Below are positions 1-8,369 of a DNA stretch of 64,000 nt, piece by piece. Both the position numbers and the translations under genes were made by a program. Each line of letters begins with the position of its first letter. The stretch's first letter is position 1. The notes under the pieces are model-generated. The model was not told where the DNA came from, made no database searches, and saw nothing but the letters and a program-made list of their open reading frames with translations. This DNA comes from Candidatus Binatia bacterium (GTDB taxonomy: Bacteria > Desulfobacterota > Binatia > Bin18): positions 32,810 to 96,809 of the forward strand of contig JAJDTY010000086.1 in the NCBI GenBank assembly GCA_022826945.1, given 5' to 3'.

Positions 1-94
1 ATCCGACGGAAGGTCATGCTGTTGACGCTGTATCAGCCGTCGAGACCGGGTAAAAGGCGAGACAGGCACTGAGTGCCGCTCACTGATTGGACGG

Positions 95-1177
95 TCAGGT
101 ATAATGGCTGCGCCGTTTGACGGCTAGTTCACGTTCGAGATAGAAAATCTCGACCTTTTCCCCCACCCCGTCTTTGGGGATGAATTTATGACCACGCAGG
201 ATGGTCTCGACAATACCCAGGTCGGGACGACCAGGATATTCATGGGTGCTAGTTATCTCGGTTGAGGCAAAGACAGTATCCCCAACAAAAACCGGTCCCG
301 TGTGTCGGCCGGTCACATAGCGCACATCCCCAACCGCATTATCGCCAACGTCGGGACAGGACAGCCCCAGGCAGAGATTAAACGGAATCCCACCATAGAC
401 GATCAACTGACCACCAATATAGCGCTCTGGATTCTGGTCTATCATATACTGATTGGAGTGAACCTGAGAGGTATTATCCAAGAGGGCGGTCCATTCCATG
501 TGCGCGGTGGTCACCGTCCGTCCGCGGGAATGTTCGAGCATGTCACCGGGGTGAAAGTCCTCAAAATAGGTATCATCATTGGCCAGGTGGGCCAGGTTTT
601 CGTAACGCCGACTCTTGTCATACTCCGGCACAACAAGTTCGCAGGGGATATGGGGGATCTCATCCAGGGTCGCGTCTTCGATCTGCGCGGCCATATTATC
701 TTTCCAGATTTGCACCTTGCGTTGCAGGGTCAGCACAATTTCACCGTGCTGGTTCCGGCCGGTCGTCTGGACGTGGACAACACCCCGGTCCTGGTCCCGT
801 GAGGAAGGCTTGACGCCGAGGATGGTCGTCTCAACCTCAATCGTATCGCCGATATATACCGGAGCGCCAAAACGCATATCGCGGTATTCGAGATTGGCCC
901 GCGCGTTTTCCGAAATATCTTCAACGCTCTGGCTGAAGACGATGTTCATCACCAAACCGGGCGGGGCCACCAGACCGCGGAAACCATACTGTTCGGCATA
1001 GCGCGCATTTTTCGACAGCGGATTGGTTGTCATGCCGAATTCGGTAAAGGCATTAAACAAGCCTTCGGTTACGGTTTTTCCAACCTTATGCCGAAACAAC
1101 TGACCAACTGAGAAATCTTCGAGGAAATTACCGCGCTTCTTCCGGATATGCACCCGTACTCCTTTGTGTCCGTTCAT
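95..1177 (-). CDS. MaoC-family dehydratase (mesaconyl-CoA hydratase-like)
   Basis: A 360-residue protein made of two hot-dog-fold halves, about residues 17-160 and 205-350, the layout of double-MaoC hydratases such as mesaconyl-CoA (beta-methylmalyl-CoA) hydratase. Each half has the glycine-rich start of such domains (EDFSVGQLFRH and EDFHPGDMLEHSRGRTVT) and a central helix region (TTNPLS in the first half, SQVHSN in the second). The first half has Ser where the second keeps His, so one half may carry the active site. It probably hydrates or dehydrates an enoyl-CoA thioester in the cytoplasm. Its start overlaps the stop of the upstream MBL gene by 4 bp, so the two are co-translated. The exact substrate is not readable from the sequence. 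Confidence 0.85.
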   Translation of the reverse strand: MNGHKGVRVHIRKKRGNFLEDFSVGQLFRHKVGKTVTEGLFNAFTEFGMTTNPLSKNARYAEQYGFRGLVAPPGLVMNIVFSQSVEDISENARANLEYRDMRFGAPVYIGDTIEVETTILGVKPSSRDQDRGVVHVQTTGRNQHGEIVLTLQRKVQIWKDNMAAQIEDATLDEIPHIPCELVVPEYDKSRRYENLAHLANDDTYFEDFHPGDMLEHSRGRTVTTAHMEWTALLDNTSQVHSNQYMIDQNPERYIGGQLIVYGGIPFNLCLGLSCPDVGDNAVGDVRYVTGRHTGPVFVGDTVFASTEITSTHEYPGRPDLGIVETILRGHKFIPKDGVGEKVEIFYLERELAVKRRSHYT

Positions 1178-1860
1178 CTCAAGGCCGAGAGAAATTCCTG
1201 GCGCCCCCTGGCGCTGAGATGCAGATACATATTGTGACGTTTTTGCGCCCCAAGGGTATCCCAGGGCTGAGAAGCATAATTATGACCAGGATAGAGAACG
1301 GTCTCGTCTGCCAGTTGTGAGAGCGTTTGCAGGCTCGAGTACATGTCTTCCGGACTGCTGCCCGGCAGGTCGACCCGGCCGCACGAGTTAATAAACAGCG
1401 TATCACCGGCCACTAGACGATTCTCGATCAGAAAACATTGTGAGCCGGGCGTATGTCCGGGCGTGTGAATGAACTTGATGGTCATCGCACCCACAGTGGT
1501 CGTATCACCGCCCGCGACCTGCACGATGTCGGAATCGGACACACCGACCAGACGGCCGAGGAATTCGGATTCGGCCTTGTGGATATACACCTTGGCTTTC
1601 ACCTGTTCGAGCAGTTCAGCCACACCCTGGATGTGGGTACCGAACAAATCGCCACCGAGGTGATCTTGGTGATAGTGGGTCACCAGCGCCTGGGTAACGG
1701 TGAACCCATCCTGTTCCGCGGCCTGAATGATGGCCGGAATATCCCAGGCGGCGTCGATAACGACCGCTTCACGCGTGGCCGTATCCCCAATCAGGTAGGT
1801 AAAATTCTGCATGGGACCAATTTCAATTTGCTTGAAATAGAGGGAAGACTCGGCCATCAT
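1174..1860 (-). CDS. MBL-fold metallo-hydrolase (glyoxalase II-like)
   Basis: A 228-residue metallo-beta-lactamase-fold hydrolase. The dinuclear metal motif THYHQDHLGG is at residues 61-70 (H62, H64, D66, H67), followed by HTPGHTPGS, a GDTLF aspartate bridge and a terminal YPGHNY histidine, all in the order expected of glyoxalase II or persulfide-dioxygenase-type enzymes. It probably hydrolyses a thioester; whether the substrate is a glutathione or CoA conjugate is unclear. There are two consecutive ATG codons (1860 and 1857) behind a GGAAGGGG-type ribosome site. The start overlaps the adenosyltransferase stop (ATGA) and its own stop overlaps the MaoC start, so this is the middle gene of a tightly coupled trio. 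Confidence 0.88.
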   Translation of the reverse strand: MMAESSLYFKQIEIGPMQNFTYLIGDTATREAVVIDAAWDIPAIIQAAEQDGFTVTQALVTHYHQDHLGGDLFGTHIQGVAELLEQVKAKVYIHKAESEFLGRLVGVSDSDIVQVAGGDTTTVGAMTIKFIHTPGHTPGSQCFLIENRLVAGDTLFINSCGRVDLPGSSPEDMYSSLQTLSQLADETVLYPGHNYASQPWDTLGAQKRHNMYLHLSARGRQEFLSALR

Positions 1861-2537
1861 TTCCCCTTCCGAGGGCGTTTTTTCGTGGCTTTTTTGGCGC
1901 TACGGACAGACTTTTTCGCCCTGCCGGACCGGACAGCCTTTCGCTCACTACTCCGCAGGCCACGCTCCCATAGATACTCCGGCTCTCCCAGCTTTTGGCT
2001 CACCCAACGAGAGAGGACGAACAGCAGGTCGCTGAGTCGATTCACATAGGTGAGCGGCCAGGGACTGAGGTCTTCTTCACGCGAGAGGCGCAAGATATCT
2101 CGCTCAGCCCGCCGACAGACGGTGCGGGCCTGGTGCAGAAAGCCGCCCACTTTGCCGCCGCCGGGCAGGATAAAAGAGTTGAGGGGCTCCAGGTCTTTCT
2201 GACAGGAATCGATGATACGTTCGAGACCCTTCACCTCCTGCTCGCTGACCCGAAACATGCCTTCGTAGGAAAAGTCTGCAGGGGTGGCCAGTTCACTCCC
2301 GAGGTCGAACAGCTCATTCTGGAGTTGGCGGAGGATATCGTCCAAATGTTCGGCGGCCGACAACTCTGGCTTCAGATCGTCATTAAAGACTCGGGCCAGA
2401 CCCACAACCGAGTTCAGTTCGTCCAGCGTCCCATAGGCCTCGATACGAGCCGCATCCTTAGGAATCTTTTTCCCTCCAACGAGCCGGGTCGAACCCTGAT
2501 CACCCGTCCGAGTATAAACCTTGGTAATGCGGACCAT
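1857..2537 (-). CDS. pduO: Cob(I)alamin adenosyltransferase, PduO type
   Basis: A 226-residue ATP:cob(I)alamin adenosyltransferase. It starts with the ATP-binding signature KVYTRTGDQGSTRLVGG (residues 6-22) and carries GTLDELNS and the FILPGGG...HQARTVCRRAER block typical of PduO/MMAB enzymes. The family makes adenosylcobalamin, the cofactor of carbon-skeleton mutases such as methylmalonyl-CoA mutase. After about residue 188 comes an unusual tail of some 35 residues rich in Lys, Arg and Ser, not part of the catalytic fold. It lies between PEP carboxykinase (49 bp upstream) and the overlapping MBL and MaoC genes, which suggests a role in acyl-CoA assimilation. Confidence 0.93.
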   Translation of the reverse strand: MVRITKVYTRTGDQGSTRLVGGKKIPKDAARIEAYGTLDELNSVVGLARVFNDDLKPELSAAEHLDDILRQLQNELFDLGSELATPADFSYEGMFRVSEQEVKGLERIIDSCQKDLEPLNSFILPGGGKVGGFLHQARTVCRRAERDILRLSREEDLSPWPLTYVNRLSDLLFVLSRWVSQKLGEPEYLWERGLRSSERKAVRSGRAKKSVRSAKKATKKRPRKGK

Positions 2538-2586
2538 TGCGACTTGGGACTGCGCAGCTCAGAACTGGGGCAATCGCCTCCCTACT

Positions 2587-4332
2587 TCAGGCTTGGAGGC
2601 GCTTATCCAGCGCCGCGTTTTCTTGCCAGAGCGCCTGCGGGAGCCGGTCTCCAAACTGGCGGAAGAATTCGCGTTGCCTCTCCGCGGCATTTATCCAGCC
2701 CGGCCGGTCCACACTGAGGAGTTCATCAAGCACCGACGGCGAGACATCGATCCCGGTCGTATCAATGTCGTTGGTATGCGGCAGATAGCCAATTTCGGTC
2801 TCGCGAGCTTCGGCCTCGCCGTGGACCCGGGCAATGACCCAGCGCAGCGCCCGCAGGTTTTCTCCAAAGCCGGGCCAGAGGAATTTGCCCTCTTGATTTG
2901 TCCGGAACCAGTTCACCCGAAAAATTTTCGGTGGATCGGCAAGCTTTTGACCCATGTTGAGCCAGTGGCCGAAATAGTCGCCCATGTTGTAGCCGCAGAA
3001 GGGCAGCATGGCCATGGGGTCGCGCCGGATCTTCCCGACCTTTCCGGTCGCCGCGGCTGTTGTTTCAGAGGCCATCGTCGTGCCGAGTGACACCCCATGC
3101 TGCCAGTTGAAAGACTGACAGACGAGCGGAATCAAACCTGCCCGCCGACCGCCAAAGAGAAAGGCCGAGATCGGCACCCCTTGAGGCGATTCCCACTCTG
3201 AAGACATGACCGGACACTGGCGGGCTGGCGTCGTAAAACGGGAGTTGGGATGGGCGGCCTTCCCCTCGGACTGTGGCGTCCATGGCTTGCCCTGCCAGTC
3301 GATCGCCTCGGCCGGCGGTCCCCCGTCCAGGCCTTCCCAGTAGGGGGTGCCGTCCGGAGTGAGGGCGACATTCGTAAAGATGGAGTTCTTCGTCACAGTC
3401 GCCATGACGTTCGGGTTGGTGTGAGAGTTTGTTCCCGGCGCTACGCCAAAAAACCCGGCCTCCGGATTAATCGCCCACAGCCGTCCATCCGGTCCGGGGT
3501 GCATCCAGGCGATATCATCTCCCACCGTCCAGACTTTGTAACCCTTCTGGCTCTCCGGTGGGATCAGCATGGCCAGATTCGTTTTGCCGCAGGCGCTGGG
3601 GAACGCGGCGGCAATATACGTGGTGCGACCGCTCGGCTCTTCGATGCCGATGATCAGCATATGCTCAGCCAGCCAGCCCTCTTCACGCGCCATATAGCTC
3701 CCCAGGCGCAGAGCGAAGCATTTTTTCCCAAGCAGGGCGTTCCCACCGTAGCCGGAACCAACAGACCAGATCGCGCGGTCTTCAGGGTAGTGCATGATAA
3801 ACCGGCGATCAGGGCTGAGGTCGCCAAGCGAATGGAGACCCTGGACATAATTCTCTGACGAACCCAGACGCTCAAGCGCAACCTTGCCCATGCGGGTCAT
3901 GATGCGCATACTGGCGGCGACGTAGGGGCTATCCGTGATTTCGACGCCAACCTGACTGTAGGGCGATGTGACGGGCCCCATGATATACGGCACGACGTAC
4001 AGCGTGCGGTCTTTCATCGCTCCCTGAAAGAGTCTGCCGACTTTTTCCCTGGCTTCCGCTGGGGCCATCCAGTTATTATTCGGACCGGCGTCTTCTTTTT
4101 CCCGCGTACACACAAAGGTCAGGTGCTCAGTGCGCGCCACATCTCTGGGGTCGCTTCGGTGTAAATAGCAGTTCGGATATTTCTCCTGATTTAACGCCGT
4201 CAACGTCCCGTCGTCGAGCATGCCCTCAATCAGGCGTTGGTTTTCTTCTTCCGAGCCGTCACACCAGTGAATATTCTTTGGTCGCGTGAGCTGGGCCGTT
4301 TCTTCGACCCATTGTTCGAGTGGGGTTGGCAT
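2587..4332 (-). CDS. pckG: Phosphoenolpyruvate carboxykinase (GTP)
   Basis: A 581-residue GTP-dependent PEP carboxykinase, close to the usual length of about 600. The P-loop with the reactive cysteine, FPSACGKTNLAM, is at residues 244-255 (Cys248, Lys250). Other family blocks seen are YGGNALLGKKCFALR (substrate and metal site), WTVGDDIAW, NPEAGFFGVAPGT and FGGRRAGLIPLV. It converts oxaloacetate to PEP at the entry of gluconeogenesis, or runs in reverse for anaplerosis. A good sigma-70-type promoter lies upstream (4399-4427) and GAGGAGA precedes the ATG. The downstream adenosyltransferase could be read from the same transcript. Confidence 0.97.
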   Translation of the reverse strand: MPTPLEQWVEETAQLTRPKNIHWCDGSEEENQRLIEGMLDDGTLTALNQEKYPNCYLHRSDPRDVARTEHLTFVCTREKEDAGPNNNWMAPAEAREKVGRLFQGAMKDRTLYVVPYIMGPVTSPYSQVGVEITDSPYVAASMRIMTRMGKVALERLGSSENYVQGLHSLGDLSPDRRFIMHYPEDRAIWSVGSGYGGNALLGKKCFALRLGSYMAREEGWLAEHMLIIGIEEPSGRTTYIAAAFPSACGKTNLAMLIPPESQKGYKVWTVGDDIAWMHPGPDGRLWAINPEAGFFGVAPGTNSHTNPNVMATVTKNSIFTNVALTPDGTPYWEGLDGGPPAEAIDWQGKPWTPQSEGKAAHPNSRFTTPARQCPVMSSEWESPQGVPISAFLFGGRRAGLIPLVCQSFNWQHGVSLGTTMASETTAAATGKVGKIRRDPMAMLPFCGYNMGDYFGHWLNMGQKLADPPKIFRVNWFRTNQEGKFLWPGFGENLRALRWVIARVHGEAEARETEIGYLPHTNDIDTTGIDVSPSVLDELLSVDRPGWINAAERQREFFRQFGDRLPQALWQENAALDKRLQA

Positions 4333-4398
4333 AGTCAGGGTGGTCTCCTCTAGATAAGAGTGGATGCTAATACTGAGAACAAAAGATGATAAGTTTTT

Positions 4399-4427
4399 TT
4401 TATATCTTGTCCCAGGTGGAGCGTCAA
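4399..4427 (-). promoter_or_regulatory. Sigma-70-type promoter of pckG
   Basis: On the minus strand TTGACG (4422-4427) is followed after exactly 17 bp by TATAAA (4399-4404), then a long A-run. It sits about 65 bp before the pckG start codon. Five of six -35 bases and five of six -10 bases fit the consensus. This is a reading of consensus only; no start site is known. Confidence 0.6.
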
Positions 4428-4546
4428 TAATGCTCCTGGCTTAAAGAATAGACTTTTCGGGTAGTTCCGTCCAGTATTGGGAAGGAGGAACACCGGACGG
4501 GAACGCACCGGTTCGTCTCCACCGAGAGGTCTGTTGCCTCAGGAAG

Positions 4547-6031
4547 CTAGGCGTGACTCGCTTCTTCGGACTTGCACAGTTTGAGGATCGTCTCTTTCAG
4601 CCGGTCCGGATCGACCGGCTTCTTGAATAAGACGTCCTCTAAGCCTTCCAGACGACTCCGTTTGATCACGTGGTCTTTGTCGTAAAAATAGGCCGTCATC
4701 AGGACAACAGGCAGTTGCGGGTAGCGCTCCTTGGCCTCCATGTAGAGATCGTACCCGTCCAGGTCAGGCATCACCACGTCACTCAACACCATGTGGAAGG
4801 GGTTCTGGTTGAGAAAGTTCTGATCAAGGATCTTCAACGCTTCAATACCGTTGGTCGCGACCTCAACACTACAACCGTCTTCGGTTAACAAGTCACGCAA
4901 CGAGTAACACACGCCCAGATCGTCATCGACCACCAGGAGACGCAGGCCGGCCAGGGCCTGGGTTGCTGGCCGGGCACCAAGGGAATGTGGCGCTACCACT
5001 TCATCCCGCCCCAGGTCCGCCATCCGAGAACCGTGCAGGTACTCGGTCGTGTCATAGCGCTCGCCGTGGGCCATATCGTCAATCCGCGCAACAATCCCGC
5101 GGATCTTTGCCAGCTCGCGCTGGATGGATTCCACCCGTTCCTCCTGGACAACGTATTCTTCGTCCGGAAAACTTTGCGCCATGTGTTTGGTCAGAATATC
5201 CAGATTATTAAAGATGACCTCGAGCGGGTTATTGATCCGATGCCCGAGACCGACGGCTAATTCACCCAGCGTCGCTAACTGATCTCGCCGACGGATCTCC
5301 CGCAGGTCTTTCAAAAAGCCAACTGAGCCGGCCTCGTTTCCCGCATCATCATAAATAATAGAACCGGAAATAGCGGCAGGAATATGCTCGCCGCTCTTTG
5401 TCACGAGCGTGGTCTCGAAATTCTTCACCTTGCCCTTCTCGCCGATCTCCTCGCTCCGCATGGCCTCCATGACGCGACGCGCCTCATCGATGCTCGGGTA
5501 GACAGAGGACTGAACCCGTTTGCCGTGAATCTCTTGTGAGGTATAGCCTAGGGTCTGATGCGCCCCATCATTATAAAAAATAATCTGACCCTTCTGGTCG
5601 AGCGCAATAACGATATCGAGGGAACTTTCGAGTAGCCGCTCGAAATATCCCGGCGGCAAACGGATCTCACGCAGGTCGCGATGAAAGCCGATCGAACCGA
5701 TTTCGGCCCCGTTTTCGTCGTAAATAATCGAGCCCGAGAACGAGATGGGGATGTGCTCGCCACTCTTTGCCACCAGGACGGTTTCAAAGTTCTTGAGCTT
5801 GCCCTTTTCCCCAATGTCCTCGCTGCGCATCGCCCCCAGCACCCGCCGGGCTTCTTCGAGGCTCGGATAAAGCATGACCCGTTTCCCTTGGACCTCCTCT
5901 CGGGTGTAGCCCAGGGTCTTGCTCGCTCCGTCGTTGTAGAAGATGATTTGTCCTCGATGATCGACGGCAATGACAATGTCAAGAGAACTTTCGAGGAGCC
6001 GTTCAAAATACACAGAGGAGAGCTGGAACAT
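4547..6031 (-). CDS. Tandem-PAS / HisKA-like / receiver signalling protein without HATPase domain
   Basis: A 494-residue sensor. Residues about 8-127 and 129-250 are two near-identical PAS/PAC modules; both begin YFERLLESSLDIVIA and both contain GQIIFYNDGA and SGEHIP, so the second arose by internal duplication. Next is a HisKA-like H-box, LGELAVGLGHRINNPLEVI (about 255-273), with a potential phospho-acceptor His. Instead of the expected N, G1, F and G2 boxes of a histidine-kinase ATPase there is a linker of about 75 residues, then a receiver domain from about residue 365 (LLVVDDDLGVCYSLRDLL, phospho-acceptor in VLSDVVMPDLDGYD, Lys in FKKPVDP). It cannot autophosphorylate alone by the known mechanism and may relay or sense. 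There is no signal peptide or membrane segment, so it is cytoplasmic. Confidence 0.85.
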   Translation of the reverse strand: MFQLSSVYFERLLESSLDIVIAVDHRGQIIFYNDGASKTLGYTREEVQGKRVMLYPSLEEARRVLGAMRSEDIGEKGKLKNFETVLVAKSGEHIPISFSGSIIYDENGAEIGSIGFHRDLREIRLPPGYFERLLESSLDIVIALDQKGQIIFYNDGAHQTLGYTSQEIHGKRVQSSVYPSIDEARRVMEAMRSEEIGEKGKVKNFETTLVTKSGEHIPAAISGSIIYDDAGNEAGSVGFLKDLREIRRRDQLATLGELAVGLGHRINNPLEVIFNNLDILTKHMAQSFPDEEYVVQEERVESIQRELAKIRGIVARIDDMAHGERYDTTEYLHGSRMADLGRDEVVAPHSLGARPATQALAGLRLLVVDDDLGVCYSLRDLLTEDGCSVEVATNGIEALKILDQNFLNQNPFHMVLSDVVMPDLDGYDLYMEAKERYPQLPVVLMTAYFYDKDHVIKRSRLEGLEDVLFKKPVDPDRLKETILKLCKSEEASHA

Positions 6032-6113
6032 GGAAGACCACTTACTTGTTCACTCTGCACCGAGCGCTCGGCATCATTCGGAGAGCGATGCTCGGGGGTA
6101 TTGTTTACATACT

Positions 6114-6575
6114 ATGTTAGGCCGCTGGTTTCCTAATCGTCAAGCCCAGCCTCTTGCCCGCCACTCCCTGGTTCGAGCCAGCCTTCTGCTGAGCCTAGTG
6201 CTGCCGTGTAGTCTGGGAGGATGCTACTGGCTCAAATACGAAAAACTCATGCGCACTCATATCCAACTCATGAATGCGATGACCGACAAGATGAACCGGT
6301 TCTTGGAAGACAACGACCCGCTGACCCCAGCCATGATGAATGAGTTTCTGTATCCGCTCGAACGGGCGCGGGACTTCTCCCGCATTGTGGCCCAGCGCTA
6401 CGCCGACCGGCCCTCGCTCGCCGCCTTTAACCAGCTCCTTGACCTGTACCAAAGCCTCGTCACGGAAGTTGACCGACTCCGTGTTCAACCTGGCAGCCTC
6501 GATCATTTTCAATCCCAGACCCAGGCAGTCCGAGACCAGGCCGCGCGAGTCGAGGGACTCCTGGATTCCGAATAA
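6114..6575 (+). CDS. Small lipoprotein of unknown function
   Basis: A 153-residue protein with a lipoprotein signal: a basic N-terminus, a hydrophobic stretch ASLLLSLVLPCS and a lipobox LGGC with the lipidated Cys at residue 37. The mature part is helical and charged, with a possible coiled coil (LLDLYQSLVTEVDRLRV, QTQAVRDQAARVEGLL). I chose the ATG at 6114 because it puts the signal peptide at the N-terminus; the open frame extends further upstream without stops. It is divergent from the PAS protein and convergent with folK, whose stop is 1 bp from its own. No known domain recognised. Confidence 0.7.
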   Translation: MLGRWFPNRQAQPLARHSLVRASLLLSLVLPCSLGGCYWLKYEKLMRTHIQLMNAMTDKMNRFLEDNDPLTPAMMNEFLYPLERARDFSRIVAQRYADRPSLAAFNQLLDLYQSLVTEVDRLRVQPGSLDHFQSQTQAVRDQAARVEGLLDSE

Positions 6576-6576
6576 G

Positions 6577-7071
6577 TCAGCCGTTTGGAGGCAAGCACAG
6601 AACCTGTTTGTCGTCTGCAAGGCCGGCCAGGAGTTCAGCCACAGTCGTACCGAGGAGGGGATGGACAAACTGTGGCGCCAGCTCAGAGAGCGGTAAAAGC
6701 ACGAACCGACGTCGGTGCATTTCCGGATGGGGGATCTGCAATTGCGCTTCGCTCACAATCTGCTTGTCAAAAAATAATATATCGAGATCAATTGTGCGCG
6801 ACGCCCATTTTTTCGTCCGCTTGCGGCCGAGTGCCGACTCAATTTTTTGCAGGTGACTTAGGAGTTGCTGCGGGCTCAACGAGGTCTCCAATTCAACTAC
6901 GCCGTTGACATACCAGTTCTTCGCCTCCCCAATCGGCTCAGTCTCATACAAGGAGGAACAGCACACGATGGACGTCCGGGAGAGGTCGGCCATCAGATCG
7001 AGTGCCTTTTGATAATACGCCTGGCGGTTGCCGAGATTGGACCCGACGCCAATAAAGACCTGGCTACCCAT
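6577..7071 (-). CDS. folK: 2-amino-4-hydroxy-6-hydroxymethyldihydropteridine pyrophosphokinase
   Basis: A 164-residue HPPK. The family marks are all present: FIGVGSNLGNR at the start, SSLYETEPIG, WYVNGVVELET, the catalytic loop RTKKWASRTIDLDILFF (R and the two metal-binding Asp of DLD), and IPHPEMHRRRFVLLPL. It transfers pyrophosphate from ATP to the pterin in folate synthesis. The start at 7071 is preferred over an upstream ATG at 7098 because GGGGAAGGGGC lies just before it and because 7098 would overlap lhgO. It follows lhgO by 14 bp, probably in one transcript. Confidence 0.95.
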   Translation of the reverse strand: MGSQVFIGVGSNLGNRQAYYQKALDLMADLSRTSIVCCSSLYETEPIGEAKNWYVNGVVELETSLSPQQLLSHLQKIESALGRKRTKKWASRTIDLDILFFDKQIVSEAQLQIPHPEMHRRRFVLLPLSELAPQFVHPLLGTTVAELLAGLADDKQVLCLPPNG

Positions 7072-7085
7072 TGCCCCTTCCCCGG

Positions 7086-8300
7086 TTACGTCTTCCACGA
7101 GAACGCCTGCGCGGCCTGCCTCGCAATCTGCTGCCCGATGGCGAGCGAAGCGGTTGCGCCCGGCGAGGGGGCATTCAGCACATGGATGGCGTGCGGCGAA
7201 CTGGTAATGACAAAATCGTCCACCAAAGCACCATCGGTAGAAATCGCCTGGGCGCGCACCCCGCTGCCGCCCGGCAGTAAGTCCTCTGCCTGCAACTCGG
7301 GGAGAAGACGCTGGAGCGCACGCAAAAACGCCGCTTTACTTAGAGAACGGTAGATTTCTCCAAGGCCGGTTTGCCAATATTTGCGCGCTATCGTCCGAAA
7401 CCCGGAGAAGCGTAGCGTTTCCCATAAGTCTTGAGGGATCAGATCAGCCCACTGATAGCCCTCTCGGGCAAAGGCCAAGACCGCATTCGGTCCGGCTTCC
7501 CGCTCCCCGGTCATAGTCCGGGTGAAATGGACACCTAAAAAAGGAAAGGCCGGATCCGGCACCGGATAGATGAGATGATTCACCAGGGCGTGTTTGTTCG
7601 GGGCAAGGGTATAATACTCACCGCGGAACGGGACAATCTGTAATGCCGGCTCAGCCCCTGCCATGCGTGCAATCCGGTCACACTGGAGACCGCCACAGTT
7701 AATGACCGCCCGCGTTCGGGTAGCAGCGGTGGCCGTCTCCACAACCAGTTGGCCGTCAGTCGAGACAATTTTCTGCACCTGCTGCGCACACTGAATCTCG
7801 CCCCCGGCTTCTTGAACCAGGGCAGCATACTGCTCGGCCACCCGTACATAGTCAATAATCCCTGTTGCCGGGACGTACAGGGCTCGGATACCCGCAGCAT
7901 GTGGCTCAATTTCCCGCAGCCGCTCGGGACCGATCATTTCCAGCCCCGCAACGCCGTTGGCCGTCCCGCGCCGGTGGAGTTCCTCAAGCCGAGGGAGCTC
8001 GTCCGCCGAAGTTGCCACAACGACTTTCCCACACCGCTCATAGGGGATATCGTGTTGGTCGCAAAATTCGGCGAGCAGCGCGCCACCGCTCACACAGGTC
8101 TGAGCCTTGAGCGAGCCGGGTTTATAATAAATACCAGAGTGAATAACCCCGCTGTTATGACCAGTCTGATGCGCGGCTAGGCGGGTCTCCTTTTCGAGGA
8201 CTCCCAGTCTGACCCTGGGGTATTGGCGGGTAACGGTCAGGGCGGTGGCTAGGCCAAGGATTCCGCCGCCAATGATGATAAGGTCAAACTGGTCTGCCAT
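7086..8300 (-). CDS. lhgO: L-2-hydroxyglutarate oxidase
   Basis: A 404-residue FAD enzyme of the DAO family. It starts with a dinucleotide-binding fold, FDLIIIGGGILGLATAL, then HQTGHNSGVIHSGIYYKPGS, the signature of L-2-hydroxyglutarate dehydrogenases/oxidases, and ends with GSGVRAQAIS and a VLNAPSPGATASLAIG FAD-closing block. It oxidises L-2-hydroxyglutarate to 2-oxoglutarate, a metabolite-repair reaction also used in lysine/glutarate catabolism. Two adjacent ATGs (8303, 8300) and one at 8330 are possible; 8300 has the best spacing from CCTGGGTGT and matches family N-termini. Divergent from the MATE gene, with about 70 bp between them. Confidence 0.92.
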   Translation of the reverse strand: MADQFDLIIIGGGILGLATALTVTRQYPRVRLGVLEKETRLAAHQTGHNSGVIHSGIYYKPGSLKAQTCVSGGALLAEFCDQHDIPYERCGKVVVATSADELPRLEELHRRGTANGVAGLEMIGPERLREIEPHAAGIRALYVPATGIIDYVRVAEQYAALVQEAGGEIQCAQQVQKIVSTDGQLVVETATAATRTRAVINCGGLQCDRIARMAGAEPALQIVPFRGEYYTLAPNKHALVNHLIYPVPDPAFPFLGVHFTRTMTGEREAGPNAVLAFAREGYQWADLIPQDLWETLRFSGFRTIARKYWQTGLGEIYRSLSKAAFLRALQRLLPELQAEDLLPGGSGVRAQAISTDGALVDDFVITSSPHAIHVLNAPSPGATASLAIGQQIARQAAQAFSWKT

Positions 8301-8369
8301 CATACACCCAGGAACGACATTCTCTTTCATCTGCCTATACAAAACACACGCGCACTGCAAACCACGCCT

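Noticed and set aside
1..94. Left edge, including the small palindrome GGCACTGAGTGCC
   Set aside because: Too short and without T-run or neighbouring gene context to call a terminator; nothing else seen there.
4464..4504. Imperfect inverted repeat GTTCCGTCC / GGACGGGAAC after the PAS gene stop
   Set aside because: A one-base bulge, 22-nt loop and no T-run; not convincing as a terminator.
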